Below are positions 1 to 5,827 of a DNA stretch of 10,836 nucleotides, piece after piece. Made by a program: the position numbers and the translations under genes. Position 1 is the first letter of the stretch, and each line of letters opens with the position of its first letter. The notes below the pieces were generated by a model. It saw only the letters and a program-made list of their open reading frames with translations. It had not been told where the DNA came from and searched no databases. Origin of the DNA: a bacterium (lineage in GTDB: Bacteria > Bacillota_I > Bacilli_A > RFN20 > CAG-826); assembly GCA_019421105.1 (NCBI GenBank), contig JAHZFY010000039.1:1-10836 (forward strand), read 5' to 3'.

Positions 1-830
1 ATGATAGAGTTTGTTGTAGCATCAATTAACCAACCGATTGGGTACACTAACAACCCTTCAAAAAATCCTCTGCTCCATGCGTAGTTCCAATTTTTGGCTT
101 CAATAAAAACTTCTAATTTGTTTTGATTGTCAAAACCATAGAAACCATAGAAACCATCTGTTGTAGCTAAACATGAGTTTGCGGTAGCAGCAAAATTTAA
201 CATGGATTGTTGATATAATTTGACATAATCAGAGTTAGGGCAATTATCAACACCTAATTCTTTTTTTGTCTCATTATAAGCTTTATTCCAATTTACCCAA
301 TAATTGTTGTTATTTTCTTCTCCGTTATACTTTGTATAACCGTAGCCTCTTAAGTTTCCTTCTTTGCTACCAATAAGCAATAAAACAACGTCGTCATATG
401 TAATTTCAGCTTTGTTTGTAACGTATGCTGTGCCACCTTCTTTAGCAGCTGTTTCAACTGCTAAGTCTAAGAATTTTAAATCCATGGTAGCCCAGAAAGC
501 TTCATAATCGTTAACGATAATATTATTTTGTTTAGCGTTATCATTTATTTGCTTTAATGCCAAATTGGAATCTATATCATATTTGACATAAAGATTGTCA
601 TAACCTTTACCGGCTAAAGATATTGATCCTTCAACGTTTTGATCATAGTATGTTGAAATACCAAAAGTGTAACGTCCTGCGTTGTTATCTTTATCGTTGT
701 AGACATCAAAAGCGTACATGACAGATGATTTGTCGTTGACACTACAAAATGAAGCGGTACAGGATGTTAAACCGATTGCGGCGATACCTAAACCTAATAC
801 TCCTAATGTTAATTTTAAATTTCTCTTCAT
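1..830 (-). CDS. yidC: YidC/Oxa1 membrane protein insertase, lipoprotein form (C-terminus beyond window)
   Basis: This gene would insert and fold proteins in the cytoplasmic membrane, alone or with SecYEG. The 276 visible residues start with a lipoprotein signal: MKR, a hydrophobic stretch (residues 7-21) and lipobox LTSC with Cys24. A hydrophilic, aromatic- and Asn-rich extracytoplasmic stretch of about 230 residues follows. The start of the first insertase membrane segment then appears (residues 255-276, containing FFEGLLVYPIGWLID). It resembles the '..FWDKYVVYPLSELI..' region of Bacillus SpoIIIJ. The conserved core with its charged groove residue lies off the left edge. The start overlaps the rnpA stop by one base (TAATG), which implies translational coupling. 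The assignment rests on the lipobox, the short membrane-segment match and the canonical position after rpmH-rnpA. Residues 25-250 I do not recognise. A frameshift or fusion beyond the window cannot be excluded. Confidence 0.85.
   Translation of the reverse strand, partial: MKRNLKLTLGVLGLGIAAIGLTSCTASFCSVNDKSSVMYAFDVYNDKDNNAGRYTFGISTYYDQNVEGSISLAGKGYDNLYVKYDIDSNLALKQINDNAKQNNIIVNDYEAFWATMDLKFLDLAVETAAKEGGTAYVTNKAEITYDDVVLLLIGSKEGNLRGYGYTKYNGEENNNNYWVNWNKAYNETKKELGVDNCPNSDYVKLYQQSMLNFAATANSCLATTDGFYGFYGFDNQNKLEVFIEAKNWNYAWSRGFFEGLLVYPIGWLIDATTNSI
133..157 (+). repeat. 9-bp tandem repeat inside yidC
   Basis: The unit AAACCATAG is repeated 2.8 times in direct tandem, in frame with yidC on the other strand. 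It encodes a Gly-Phe-Tyr repeat (GFYGFYGF) in the extracytoplasmic domain. Because the unit is a multiple of three, slippage would change the repeat number without a frameshift. The repeat is short and may be chance. Confidence 0.6.
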
Positions 831-1165
831 TAATTTTCTCCGTGAATAGATGTAATCAACGATTCCAACTTTTTCTTGTTAGCGTGAAAATCTTCTTCTA
901 AAAACGAATCTTTGATTACAATTATGAAATCAATTGAGTGGTTATTTAAATCAATGATTTCACCAATCATCGCTCTCACTTGTCTTTTTATTCTATTTCT
1001 TAAAACAGCGATACCTATTTTTTTTGAAACAGATATACCGACTCTAGAAAAACCAATGTCGTTAGGCAAAAAATGTATCACGAATTGCTTACTTTTTTTA
1101 ACTTTTCCTAAATGAACAATTTTTGCAAAATCTTCACTGGATGTGACGCGATTTGTTTTTTTCAC
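830..1165 (-). CDS. rnpA: Ribonuclease P protein component
   Basis: This is the small basic protein subunit of RNase P. With the catalytic RNA (rnpB, not in the window) it removes 5' leaders from precursor tRNAs. The protein has 111 residues, within the usual 105-120. It begins with the family's basic N-terminus and an 'EDF' motif (residues 11-13). The RNR signature is clear: RNRIKRQVR at residues 56-64, on the helix that contacts RNase P RNA. The start is GTG at 1165-1163, with an AGAGGT ribosome-binding site (1171-1176) five bases upstream. The gene lies 12 bases after the rpmH stop and overlaps yidC by one base, so the three genes are probably one operon. The small yidD gene found here in many bacteria is absent. 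Confidence 0.97.
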   Translation of the reverse strand: MKKTNRVTSSEDFAKIVHLGKVKKSKQFVIHFLPNDIGFSRVGISVSKKIGIAVLRNRIKRQVRAMIGEIIDLNNHSIDFIIVIKDSFLEEDFHANKKKLESLITSIHGEN

Positions 1166-1177
1166 TGAATACCTCTA

Positions 1178-1312
1178 TTAAGCAGCGATTCTTTTTCTGC
1201 CTTTTGCTCTTCTTCTTGCTAAAACCTTTCTTCCACCAACTGTTTTCATTTTAGCTCTGAAACCAGCTTTATGAGCGTGTTTAATTTTACTTGGTTGATA
1301 TGTTCTTTTCAT
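1178..1312 (-). CDS. rpmH: Large ribosomal subunit protein L34
   Basis: L34 is a small, highly basic 50S subunit protein that binds 23S rRNA. The 44-residue product has the standard length and pattern: start MKRTYQPS, middle 'HKAGFRAKM', a Gly-Gly-Arg turn, then an Arg/Lys-rich tail ending RKRIAA. The start ATG (1312-1310) has a good AAAGGAG site (1319-1325) six bases upstream, and the stop is TAA. It is the first gene of the leftward rpmH-rnpA-yidC unit and is read from the consensus promoter at 1371-1400. The inferred leader is about 50 bases. Position next to dnaA on the opposite strand is the common bacterial arrangement. The identification is essentially certain. Confidence 0.98.
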   Translation of the reverse strand: MKRTYQPSKIKHAHKAGFRAKMKTVGGRKVLARRRAKGRKRIAA

Positions 1313-1339
1313 ACAATACTCCTTTACTTACAATAAAAA

Positions 1340-1353
1340 ATGCACATGTGCAT
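1340..1353. promoter_or_regulatory. 14-bp perfect palindrome in the rpmH leader
   Basis: ATGCACATGTGCAT is a perfect palindrome about 12-25 bases downstream of the inferred rpmH transcription start. Its GCAC core is shared with the palindrome at 1373-1388 and with a single copy at 1362-1365. On the minus strand it is followed by six T residues. As RNA it could only form a short five-pair hairpin, so a second protein-binding half of an operator system seems as likely as an attenuator. Confidence 0.4.
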
Positions 1354-1370
1354 AAATGTACGCACTACAA

Positions 1371-1400
1371 ATTATACGTGCACGTATATATTTATGTCAA
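1371..1400 (-). promoter_or_regulatory. Consensus sigma-70/SigA-type promoter of rpmH-rnpA-yidC
   Basis: On the minus strand, TTGACA (1400-1395) and TATAAT (1376-1371) both match consensus exactly, separated by 18 bases. Transcription would start near 1364, giving a leader of about 50 bases before rpmH. A perfect palindrome covers the -10 box and most of the spacer, so a repressor site is plausible. Confidence 0.85.
1373..1388. promoter_or_regulatory. 16-bp perfect palindrome over the rpmH -10 region (candidate operator)
   Basis: TATACGTGCACGTATA reads the same on both strands and shares its outer bases with the -10 hexamer. A dimeric regulator bound here would block RNA polymerase. A G+C-containing palindrome of this length is notable in such A+T-rich DNA. 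No regulator is identified. Operator function is inference. Confidence 0.5.
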
Positions 1401-1452
1401 CTTTTAATGAATTGAGCATGTTTTTATAATGGTTAGAAAGCCATATTTTGTT

Positions 1453-1694
1453 TTTTCCACAAAATCGAATATATTTTGATTTCATTTTCAGTTATTATAT
1501 AACTGCTCAAATATTTGCTCTTAAATTTGATTTTTTAACTTATCCACAAACCCACAGCTTTATCCACAATGGCAGTTTTCCACAATTTTATCCACAATGT
1601 TGATATGTGGAAAAGTGAATTTTTCACTATTTTTCTAGTTTTTTGTGGAAAACTTAAAAAAACGATATTTTTTGTTTACTATATGTGTGGATAT
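1453..1694. other. oriC upstream module: DnaA-box cluster
   Basis: The rpmH-dnaA spacer carries a dense set of DnaA boxes (consensus TTATCCACA). Exact copies on the plus strand are at 1540-1548, 1560-1568 and 1588-1596. One-mismatch TTTTCCACA copies are at 1453-1461 and 1576-1584. Minus-strand copies are at 1606-1614 and 1644-1652 (TGTGGAAAA) and 1686-1694 (TGTGGATAT). The boxes left of about 1600 point right and those to its right point left. The DNA around them is very A+T rich and also holds CAGTTAT/ATAACTG (1489-1505) and CAAATATTTG (1508-1517) inverted repeats. This matches the incA/incB part of a Bacillus-type bipartite origin. Confidence 0.9.
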
Positions 1695-1702
1695 AGTATA
1701 AT
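1675..1702 (+). promoter_or_regulatory. dnaA promoter with a DnaA box in the spacer
   Basis: TATAAT (1697-1702) is an exact -10 box. The best -35 is TTTACT (1675-1680) with a 16-base spacer; TTGTTT (1672-1677) with 19 bases is an alternative. A near-consensus DnaA box on the minus strand (1686-1694) sits between the two elements, so DnaA would repress its own gene, as is known for other bacteria. The start codon is only 15 bases past the -10 box. Confidence 0.75.
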
Positions 1703-1715
1703 TTAACTAGTTAAA
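1702..1715. promoter_or_regulatory. 14-bp palindrome between the dnaA -10 box and start codon
   Basis: TTTAACTAGTTAAA is a perfect palindrome. It begins at the last base of the -10 box, spans the expected transcription start (near 1709) and ends two bases before the dnaA ATG. It occupies the place where a Shine-Dalgarno sequence would normally be. It could be an operator at the start site; this is inference. Confidence 0.4.
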
Positions 1716-1717
1716 CT

Positions 1718-3076
1718 ATGAAATTATCAGTATCAGAAATAGCCCAATTGTGGCAAAGAGTCTTAGAAAAAGTAAAATTGAGATTAAACGATCGAAATAT
1801 TTATGATAATTTTTTTGATGGATCTTATATTTTTGATATACAAAACAATAAAATAATCGTGGTAGTCAATTCATCTTTAGCGGCTGAATTAATCAACAAA
1901 AAATACATGGATTTTTTACACGATATCGTATTGGAAGTCACGGAATCAAATTTTGAAATAAATTTATTGACTCAAGATGAAATAAAAAAGGATAAGGCTA
2001 TCGTTTCCTCTACAAAATCAGAAGAGGTTTTTAAAGAATCTTACATCAATCCAAACTTAACATTTGATAACTTTGTGACCGGAACTTTTAATAGAGCCGC
2101 ATCGCAAGCTGCAATTATGATCGCATCAAATCCTGGCAAAATGTTTAATCCTTTATTTATACATTCACAATCGGGATTAGGTAAAACACATCTTCTTCAT
2201 TCTGTTGGTAATTATGTAAAAACCAACAAACCTGGAGCTAGAGTTATTTGTATTACAAGCGATGATTTTTTCAATGAATACATCAAGAGTCTAAACTCTG
2301 GGAAAGACACTTCTTCATTAAGAGATTATTGTAGAACTGTTGATGTTTTTTTAATAGATGATATTCAGTTTTTAAACGATAAAAAAAGAACACAAGAACT
2401 ATTTTATTACGTGTTTAATGACTTAGTTAGATTAGGTAAACAAATCGTTATTACTTCAGATAAACAACCTAACGAATTAGAAAACATCGAACAAAGATTG
2501 GTCACTAGATTTGCTTCCGGATTGACCGTTGAAATAAACGAACCAGATAGCGAATCTTGTCTTGCGATTTTAAAAAAGAAGATTGGTTCTAATAACTTAT
2601 CCGAATTGAGCTTTGATGATAGTAGTTTAATATTATTAGCAGATAAATTTTCTAAAAACATCAGAGAACTTGAGGGTGCACTAAACAAGTTAGTTTACTA
2701 TGCAATCTTAAAGCAAACAAACCATGTAACTGTCAACATCGCAATCGAAGCAATTTCCACAATGGTAGGTGGAAAATATATCGAAGATGAGATAAATGAG
2801 AGCAACATCATTTCCTTAGTTGCGGATTATTACAATTTAACACCGTATGTTTTGACTGGAAATTCAAGAAATCACCAAATTGTTCTAGCTAGACATGTTG
2901 CAATGTATCTAATTAGAAGCACACTTGACACATCTCTTAAAAAAATAGGTCAAGCATTTGGAGGTAAGGATCATTCAACTGTTATGTCCGGCATTAGTAA
3001 TGTGGAAAAAATGTTAAAAACTGACACCGGTATGAAGCAAGCAATAACCGAGTTGAAATCAAGGATTAAAAAATAA
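1718..3076 (+). CDS. dnaA: Chromosomal replication initiator DnaA
   Basis: DnaA is the ATP-dependent initiator that binds DnaA boxes, opens the origin and recruits the helicase. The 452-residue product has all four domains. Domain I (about 1-85) contains 'LWQRVLEKVK', and a short linker follows (about 86-112). The AAA+ domain (about 113-345) has Walker A QSGLGKTHL (151-159), Walker B VFLIDDIQF (210-218) and sensor II NIRELEGAL (314-322). The C-terminal DNA-binding domain has the DnaA signature IGQAFGGKDHSTV (410-422). The usual basic cluster before the recognition helices reads GNSRNH (381-386) instead of a run of Lys/Arg, though the key Arg384 is kept. The ATG has no visible Shine-Dalgarno sequence and a predicted leader of about nine bases. 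Domain I begins normally, so the start is likely right. DnaA boxes lie on both sides. Confidence 0.98.
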   Translation: MKLSVSEIAQLWQRVLEKVKLRLNDRNIYDNFFDGSYIFDIQNNKIIVVVNSSLAAELINKKYMDFLHDIVLEVTESNFEINLLTQDEIKKDKAIVSSTKSEEVFKESYINPNLTFDNFVTGTFNRAASQAAIMIASNPGKMFNPLFIHSQSGLGKTHLLHSVGNYVKTNKPGARVICITSDDFFNEYIKSLNSGKDTSSLRDYCRTVDVFLIDDIQFLNDKKRTQELFYYVFNDLVRLGKQIVITSDKQPNELENIEQRLVTRFASGLTVEINEPDSESCLAILKKKIGSNNLSELSFDDSSLILLADKFSKNIRELEGALNKLVYYAILKQTNHVTVNIAIEAISTMVGGKYIEDEINESNIISLVADYYNLTPYVLTGNSRNHQIVLARHVAMYLIRSTLDTSLKKIGQAFGGKDHSTVMSGISNVEKMLKTDTGMKQAITELKSRIKK

Positions 3077-3097
3077 GTATTTATTTTATAAATAGCA

Positions 3098-3126
3098 TTA
3101 CAATAAAAATTAAAAAATGATATACT
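3098..3126 (+). promoter_or_regulatory. Probable dnaN promoter
   Basis: TTACAA (3098-3103), a 17-base spacer and TATACT (3121-3126) make a reasonable SigA-type promoter in the dnaA-dnaN gap. The leader of about 85 bases would run through the DnaA boxes at 3149-3165, so DnaA binding could affect dnaN expression. No strong terminator separates dnaA from dnaN, so read-through is also likely. Confidence 0.55.
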
Positions 3127-3148
3127 AAAAGATGAAGATTAAGCAAAG

Positions 3149-3201
3149 TTATCCACATATCCACAGAATATATTATTAATAATAAATTATTAAATATAAA
3201 A
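3149..3201 (+). other. oriC downstream module: paired DnaA boxes and candidate unwinding element
   Basis: An exact DnaA box TTATCCACA (3149-3157) adjoins a one-mismatch box ATATCCACA (3157-3165), both pointing right. After one G there are 35 consecutive A/T bases (3167-3201), including a perfect 14-bp palindrome (3171-3184). TTA triplets follow the boxes at 3173-3178 and again at 3187-3192. Read on the bottom strand they fit the 3'-AAT-5' form of the DnaA-trio. Box pair, then A/T tract, between dnaA and dnaN, is the layout of the Bacillus subtilis incC/DUE. The unwinding role is inferred by analogy. Confidence 0.75.
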
Positions 3202-3217
3202 GAAAGGAATTAATTAT

Positions 3218-4339
3218 ATGAAATTTACAATTGCAAGAGATGAATTCTTAAAAGGATTAAGCATCGCTTCGCGTGCTGTTGCATCAAAATCAGCTATTCC
3301 TGTATTAAATAATTTAAAAATAGATTTAGATGAAACAGGGTTATATTTAACCGGTTCTAATAATGATTTAAGCATCAAAACAATGATTCCTTATTCTGAA
3401 AACGGTAAAGAAATCATAAGAAACTATAAAGAAGGTTCCACATTAATTAATGCTAAAATTATTACCGAAATCGCAAGAAGAATTGATTCTTTTGAGTTAA
3501 CACTAGACATCATAGATTCTACGATTGCAATCATATCTGATGGCAAATCTGAATTTAAATTAAATTGTGTAAGAAGCGAAGAGTATCCTGATTTAGATTT
3601 AGAGCCTAATGGCCAAATGATTGGGTTATCATATGCGGATTTTGATTCTTTGATTAGCCAAACAGCATTTGCGGCTTCAACAAAAGAACAACGCCCAATT
3701 CTAACTGCTATAAATTTAGAAGCTAACGACGGTAAATTAGTTGCTACAGCAACGGATTCGGCTCGTATGGCGCGTAAAACACTAGAAATTGATAATTCTA
3801 TTCAATTTGTCGCAAACATTTCTGCAAAGATGCTTATGGAGGTTTCTCATTTAGCTGAAGGAACACCGTTTGTTGATATTGTAATTTCTGATAAAAAAGC
3901 CTTGTTTTCTTTAGGAAAAACAATCGTTGCTACTCGCATGCAAAGTGGAGATTATCCAAACACCAAAAACATCGTCCCAAAAAACATAAACTACATATTG
4001 CAAGTTAACGCAAACGATATCATTAAAGCGATTGAAAGAGTTTCGTTACTTTCTATTGAAAGAGAAAATGTCGTCAATTTATCGATGTCTGAAAATGGTG
4101 TAGAAGTATCTTCTAAATCATCTCAAATCGGTTCAGCAAGTGAAAAAATCGAAACATTTAGATATAGTGGACAAAGATTGGAAGTAAGTTTTAATAACGA
4201 ATTCGTTTTAGCGGCCATCAAATCTTTAGGATGTGTTGATGTTACACTTGCGTTTGTTGGAGAAATGAAGCCTTTTGTTGTTAAAAATGACGAAGATGAT
4301 TCTATAATTCAAGTTGTAACTCCGATGAGAACTTACTAG
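3218..4339 (+). CDS. dnaN: DNA polymerase III beta subunit (sliding clamp)
   Basis: DnaN forms the ring-shaped homodimer that tethers the replicative polymerase to DNA and serves as docking platform for repair and regulatory proteins. The 373-residue product has the usual family length and spans three repeated clamp domains of about 120 residues. Recognisable parts are the N-terminal MKFTIARDEFLKGLSIASRA, the 'SAIPVLNNLKI' segment, 'EEYPDLD' in domain I, and the family C-terminus TPMRTY, whose Pro-Met-Arg lines the peptide-binding pocket. The start ATG has a GAAAGGA site (3202-3208) nine bases upstream. The gene stands between the downstream origin module and a strong terminator, so it is expressed with dnaA or from its own promoter, and separately from the recF-gyrase operon. 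Confidence 0.98.
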   Translation: MKFTIARDEFLKGLSIASRAVASKSAIPVLNNLKIDLDETGLYLTGSNNDLSIKTMIPYSENGKEIIRNYKEGSTLINAKIITEIARRIDSFELTLDIIDSTIAIISDGKSEFKLNCVRSEEYPDLDLEPNGQMIGLSYADFDSLISQTAFAASTKEQRPILTAINLEANDGKLVATATDSARMARKTLEIDNSIQFVANISAKMLMEVSHLAEGTPFVDIVISDKKALFSLGKTIVATRMQSGDYPNTKNIVPKNINYILQVNANDIIKAIERVSLLSIERENVVNLSMSENGVEVSSKSSQIGSASEKIETFRYSGQRLEVSFNNEFVLAAIKSLGCVDVTLAFVGEMKPFVVKNDEDDSIIQVVTPMRTY

Positions 4340-4354
4340 ATGATATATAAAATT

Positions 4355-4378
4355 CAAGCACTATGTGCTTGTTTTTTT
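4355..4378 (+). terminator. Intrinsic terminator after dnaN
   Basis: CAAGCAC and GTGCTTG form a perfect seven-pair stem with a three-base TAT loop, followed directly by seven T residues and a further T-rich run. It lies 15 bases after the dnaN stop and should end dnaA-dnaN transcription. Confidence 0.92.
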
Positions 4379-4421
4379 ATTTTTGATAATAAAAGTCAAA
4401 AAAACTTTTTATTTTCCTTAC

Positions 4422-4452
4422 AAACATTCTTAGGTGATATTTTAGAATGTTT
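4422..4452. repeat. 9-bp inverted repeat upstream of the rlbA promoter
   Basis: AAACATTCT (4422-4430) and AGAATGTTT (4444-4452) are exact inverted repeats around a 13-base centre. The repeat lies 30 bases upstream of the -35 region of the rlbA-recF-gyrBA promoter and has no T-tract, so an upstream regulator site is more likely than a terminator. The rest of the gap (4379-4421) is A/T-rich with a weaker AAAAGT/ACTTTT hairpin (4391-4409). Confidence 0.4.
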
Positions 4453-4481
4453 AAAGTGTTAAAAAAGTATTGTAAATTATG

Positions 4482-4510
4482 TTGGTTTTTAAACTTATAT
4501 ATTATATAAT
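4482..4510 (+). promoter_or_regulatory. Promoter of the rlbA-recF-gyrB-gyrA operon
   Basis: TATAAT (4505-4510) is an exact -10 box, with TTGGTT (4482-4487) as a weak -35 at 17 bases. The -10 lies inside a perfect 20-bp all-A/T palindrome (4496-4515). Start would be near 4517, giving a leader of about 12 bases that is little more than the AGGAAG ribosome-binding site (4517-4522). The terminator upstream supports a new promoter here. Confidence 0.65.
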
Positions 4511-4528
4511 ATATACAGGAAGTTTTTT

Positions 4529-4750
4529 ATGAGCAAAAAAACAATTAAAATCAATATTCAAACAGACTACATCCAATTGCAACAATTGTTAAAAATTGGA
4601 AACATTATCGATTCTGGAGGGATGGCTAAAATCTTTTTAGAAGAAAATAAGGTTTTAGTTAATGAGGAAATAGAGAATCGAAGAGGTCGAAAATTATATC
4701 CTGGCGATGTAATAAGGATCAAAGATAAAGAATTTGAAATAGTCAAATAG
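4529..4750 (+). CDS. rlbA: S4-domain RNA-binding protein YaaA/RlbA
   Basis: This is the small S4-type RNA-binding protein encoded between dnaN and recF across Bacillota and linked in Bacillus to large ribosomal subunit assembly. The 73-residue product is nearly all S4 fold. The diagnostic pattern is 'GGMAKIFLEENKVLVNEE' (30-47), then RRGRKLYPGD (51-60), then a short beta end. AGGAAG lies six bases before the ATG. The TAG stop abuts the recF ATG with no spacer, which suggests translational coupling. Gene order confirms the family; the exact molecular role is less certain than the domain call. Confidence 0.9.
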   Translation: MSKKTIKINIQTDYIQLQQLLKIGNIIDSGGMAKIFLEENKVLVNEEIENRRGRKLYPGDVIRIKDKEFEIVK

Positions 4751-5827
4751 ATGTTCATAAAGAATATAACGGTTAAAAACTTCCGTAACCACGCATATCT
4801 GACATACGATTTCTCAAACAAGATGAATGTGTTTGTTGGTGAAAACGGTGTTGGTAAAACCAACTTAGTTGAAGCGATTTATTATTTGAGTCTTGCGAGA
4901 TCATTTAGGACGCAAGATGATAATGAATTAATTCAATACAACAAACAAAACGCTGAGATAGAGGCAAAAATAGTAGGAGAAGACATTTCTCATAAAATAA
5001 AAATACTATTCACTGCAGAAGGACGTAAAATCATCGTTGATAAAAAACCGATCAATAGATTGTCAGAATTATCAAAATTGGTAAATATTATCATTTTTGA
5101 ACCTAAGGACGTAATGCTTTTTAAAGGGTCTCCAAAAGATAGAAGAAATTATCTTGATATAAGCATTTCTAAAAAAAGTCAAACTTACTTAGGTTATATC
5201 TCCCAGTATGAAAAGCTTTTAAAAGAAAGAAACGCGTTATTAAAACAAGATAACGTCGACATGACTCTTTTAGAAACTTTGACGGAAATGATGATTAAAC
5301 TGTCTATGCCGATAGTATCGTATAGACAAAATTATGTTGAAGAAATAAATAAAGTACTCAACAAAATCATACTCGCTCTTACAAACGAAAGATTAAACGC
5401 TGAGATAATTTATCAACCGTTTATAAATGCTGGTGAGGAAGGGTTTGAAAATCGAGCAAAATTAGCGTTTAAAAAAGCGCTAGAAAGTGATATTAGAAAA
5501 AAGGTAACTTCTATTGGGGTTCATAGAGAAGACTTTGTAATGAAGTTAAATGGCAAAGATATTTCTTCTTTTGGATCACAAGGTGAAAATAGAATCGTTG
5601 CTATCGCTTTAAAATTATCGCCATTTTTCTTAATAAAAGACAAAGATAAAAGGCCGATAATCATTTTAGATGATGTAATGTCTGAACTTGATAAAGACAA
5701 TCAAAATCGTCTAATTAATTTTTTAAAGAAATTTGAACAAGTGTTTATTACTGGTACTAATCTTACTATAGAAGATGTTAATATCTACACTTTTAAAAAG
5801 AAAGGAGAAAAAGACTATGGAAGATAA
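4751..5827 (+). CDS. recF: DNA replication and repair protein RecF
   Basis: RecF is an SMC/ABC-type ATPase that, with RecO and RecR, loads RecA at single-strand gaps and stalled forks. The 358-residue product has the usual length. Motifs are the N-terminal 'NFRNHAYL' strand, Walker A GENGVGKT (30-37), 'SFRT' (51-54), the family segment 'FEPKDVMLFKGSPKDRRNYLD' region (116-136), the ABC signature SFGSQGENR (273-281) and Walker B IIILDDVMSELD (303-314). The start ATG directly follows the rlbA stop and no convincing Shine-Dalgarno sequence precedes it, so translation probably depends on the upstream gene. The last 11 bases overlap gyrB in another frame. No remB-like gene lies between recF and gyrB, unlike in Bacillus subtilis. 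Confidence 0.97.
   Translation: MFIKNITVKNFRNHAYLTYDFSNKMNVFVGENGVGKTNLVEAIYYLSLARSFRTQDDNELIQYNKQNAEIEAKIVGEDISHKIKILFTAEGRKIIVDKKPINRLSELSKLVNIIIFEPKDVMLFKGSPKDRRNYLDISISKKSQTYLGYISQYEKLLKERNALLKQDNVDMTLLETLTEMMIKLSMPIVSYRQNYVEEINKVLNKIILALTNERLNAEIIYQPFINAGEEGFENRAKLAFKKALESDIRKKVTSIGVHREDFVMKLNGKDISSFGSQGENRIVAIALKLSPFFLIKDKDKRPIIILDDVMSELDKDNQNRLINFLKKFEQVFITGTNLTIEDVNIYTFKKKGEKDYGR
5801..5807 (+). promoter_or_regulatory. Ribosome-binding site that fixes the gyrB start
   Basis: AAAGGAG lies nine bases before the ATG at 5817, inside the recF coding end. An in-frame ATG at 5775 would add 14 residues but has no such site, so 5817 is preferred. Confidence 0.85.

Larger units (their letters stand above)
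1313..1717. other. Non-coding origin/promoter region between rpmH and dnaA
   Basis: This 405-base gap holds no gene I can support. It contains the leftward rpmH promoter and two GCAC-core palindromes (1340-1400), an A/T-rich stretch with one DnaA-like box (1401-1535), the dense DnaA-box cluster (1540-1652) and the dnaA promoter with its start-site palindrome (1675-1715). It is the divergence point of the two transcription arms. Confidence 0.9.

Noticed and set aside
912..1115. Open frame on the plus strand opposite rnpA
   Set aside because: It is fully antisense to a conserved gene and has no ribosome-binding site or recognisable motif. The same holds for the open frames opposite dnaA, gyrB and gyrA.
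1324..1353. Nine-codon open frame upstream of rpmH on the minus strand (Met-His-Met-Cys-Ile-Phe-Tyr-Cys-Lys), ending just before the rpmH ribosome-binding site
   Set aside because: It has no Shine-Dalgarno sequence, and its start is explained by the palindrome ATGCACATGTGCAT. Length is within chance.
1425..1430. TATAAT on the plus strand as an additional dnaA promoter
   Set aside because: No acceptable -35 element is found at 16-18 bases, and the promoter at 1675-1702 is better placed.
3078..3094. TATTTAT/ATAAATA inverted repeat just after dnaA, as a terminator
   Set aside because: The stem is A/T only and is not followed by a T-tract, so it would not stop transcription efficiently.
5775..5816. 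Earlier in-frame ATG for gyrB
   Set aside because: No ribosome-binding site precedes it and it lies deep inside recF, whereas ATG 5817 has AAAGGAG at good spacing.
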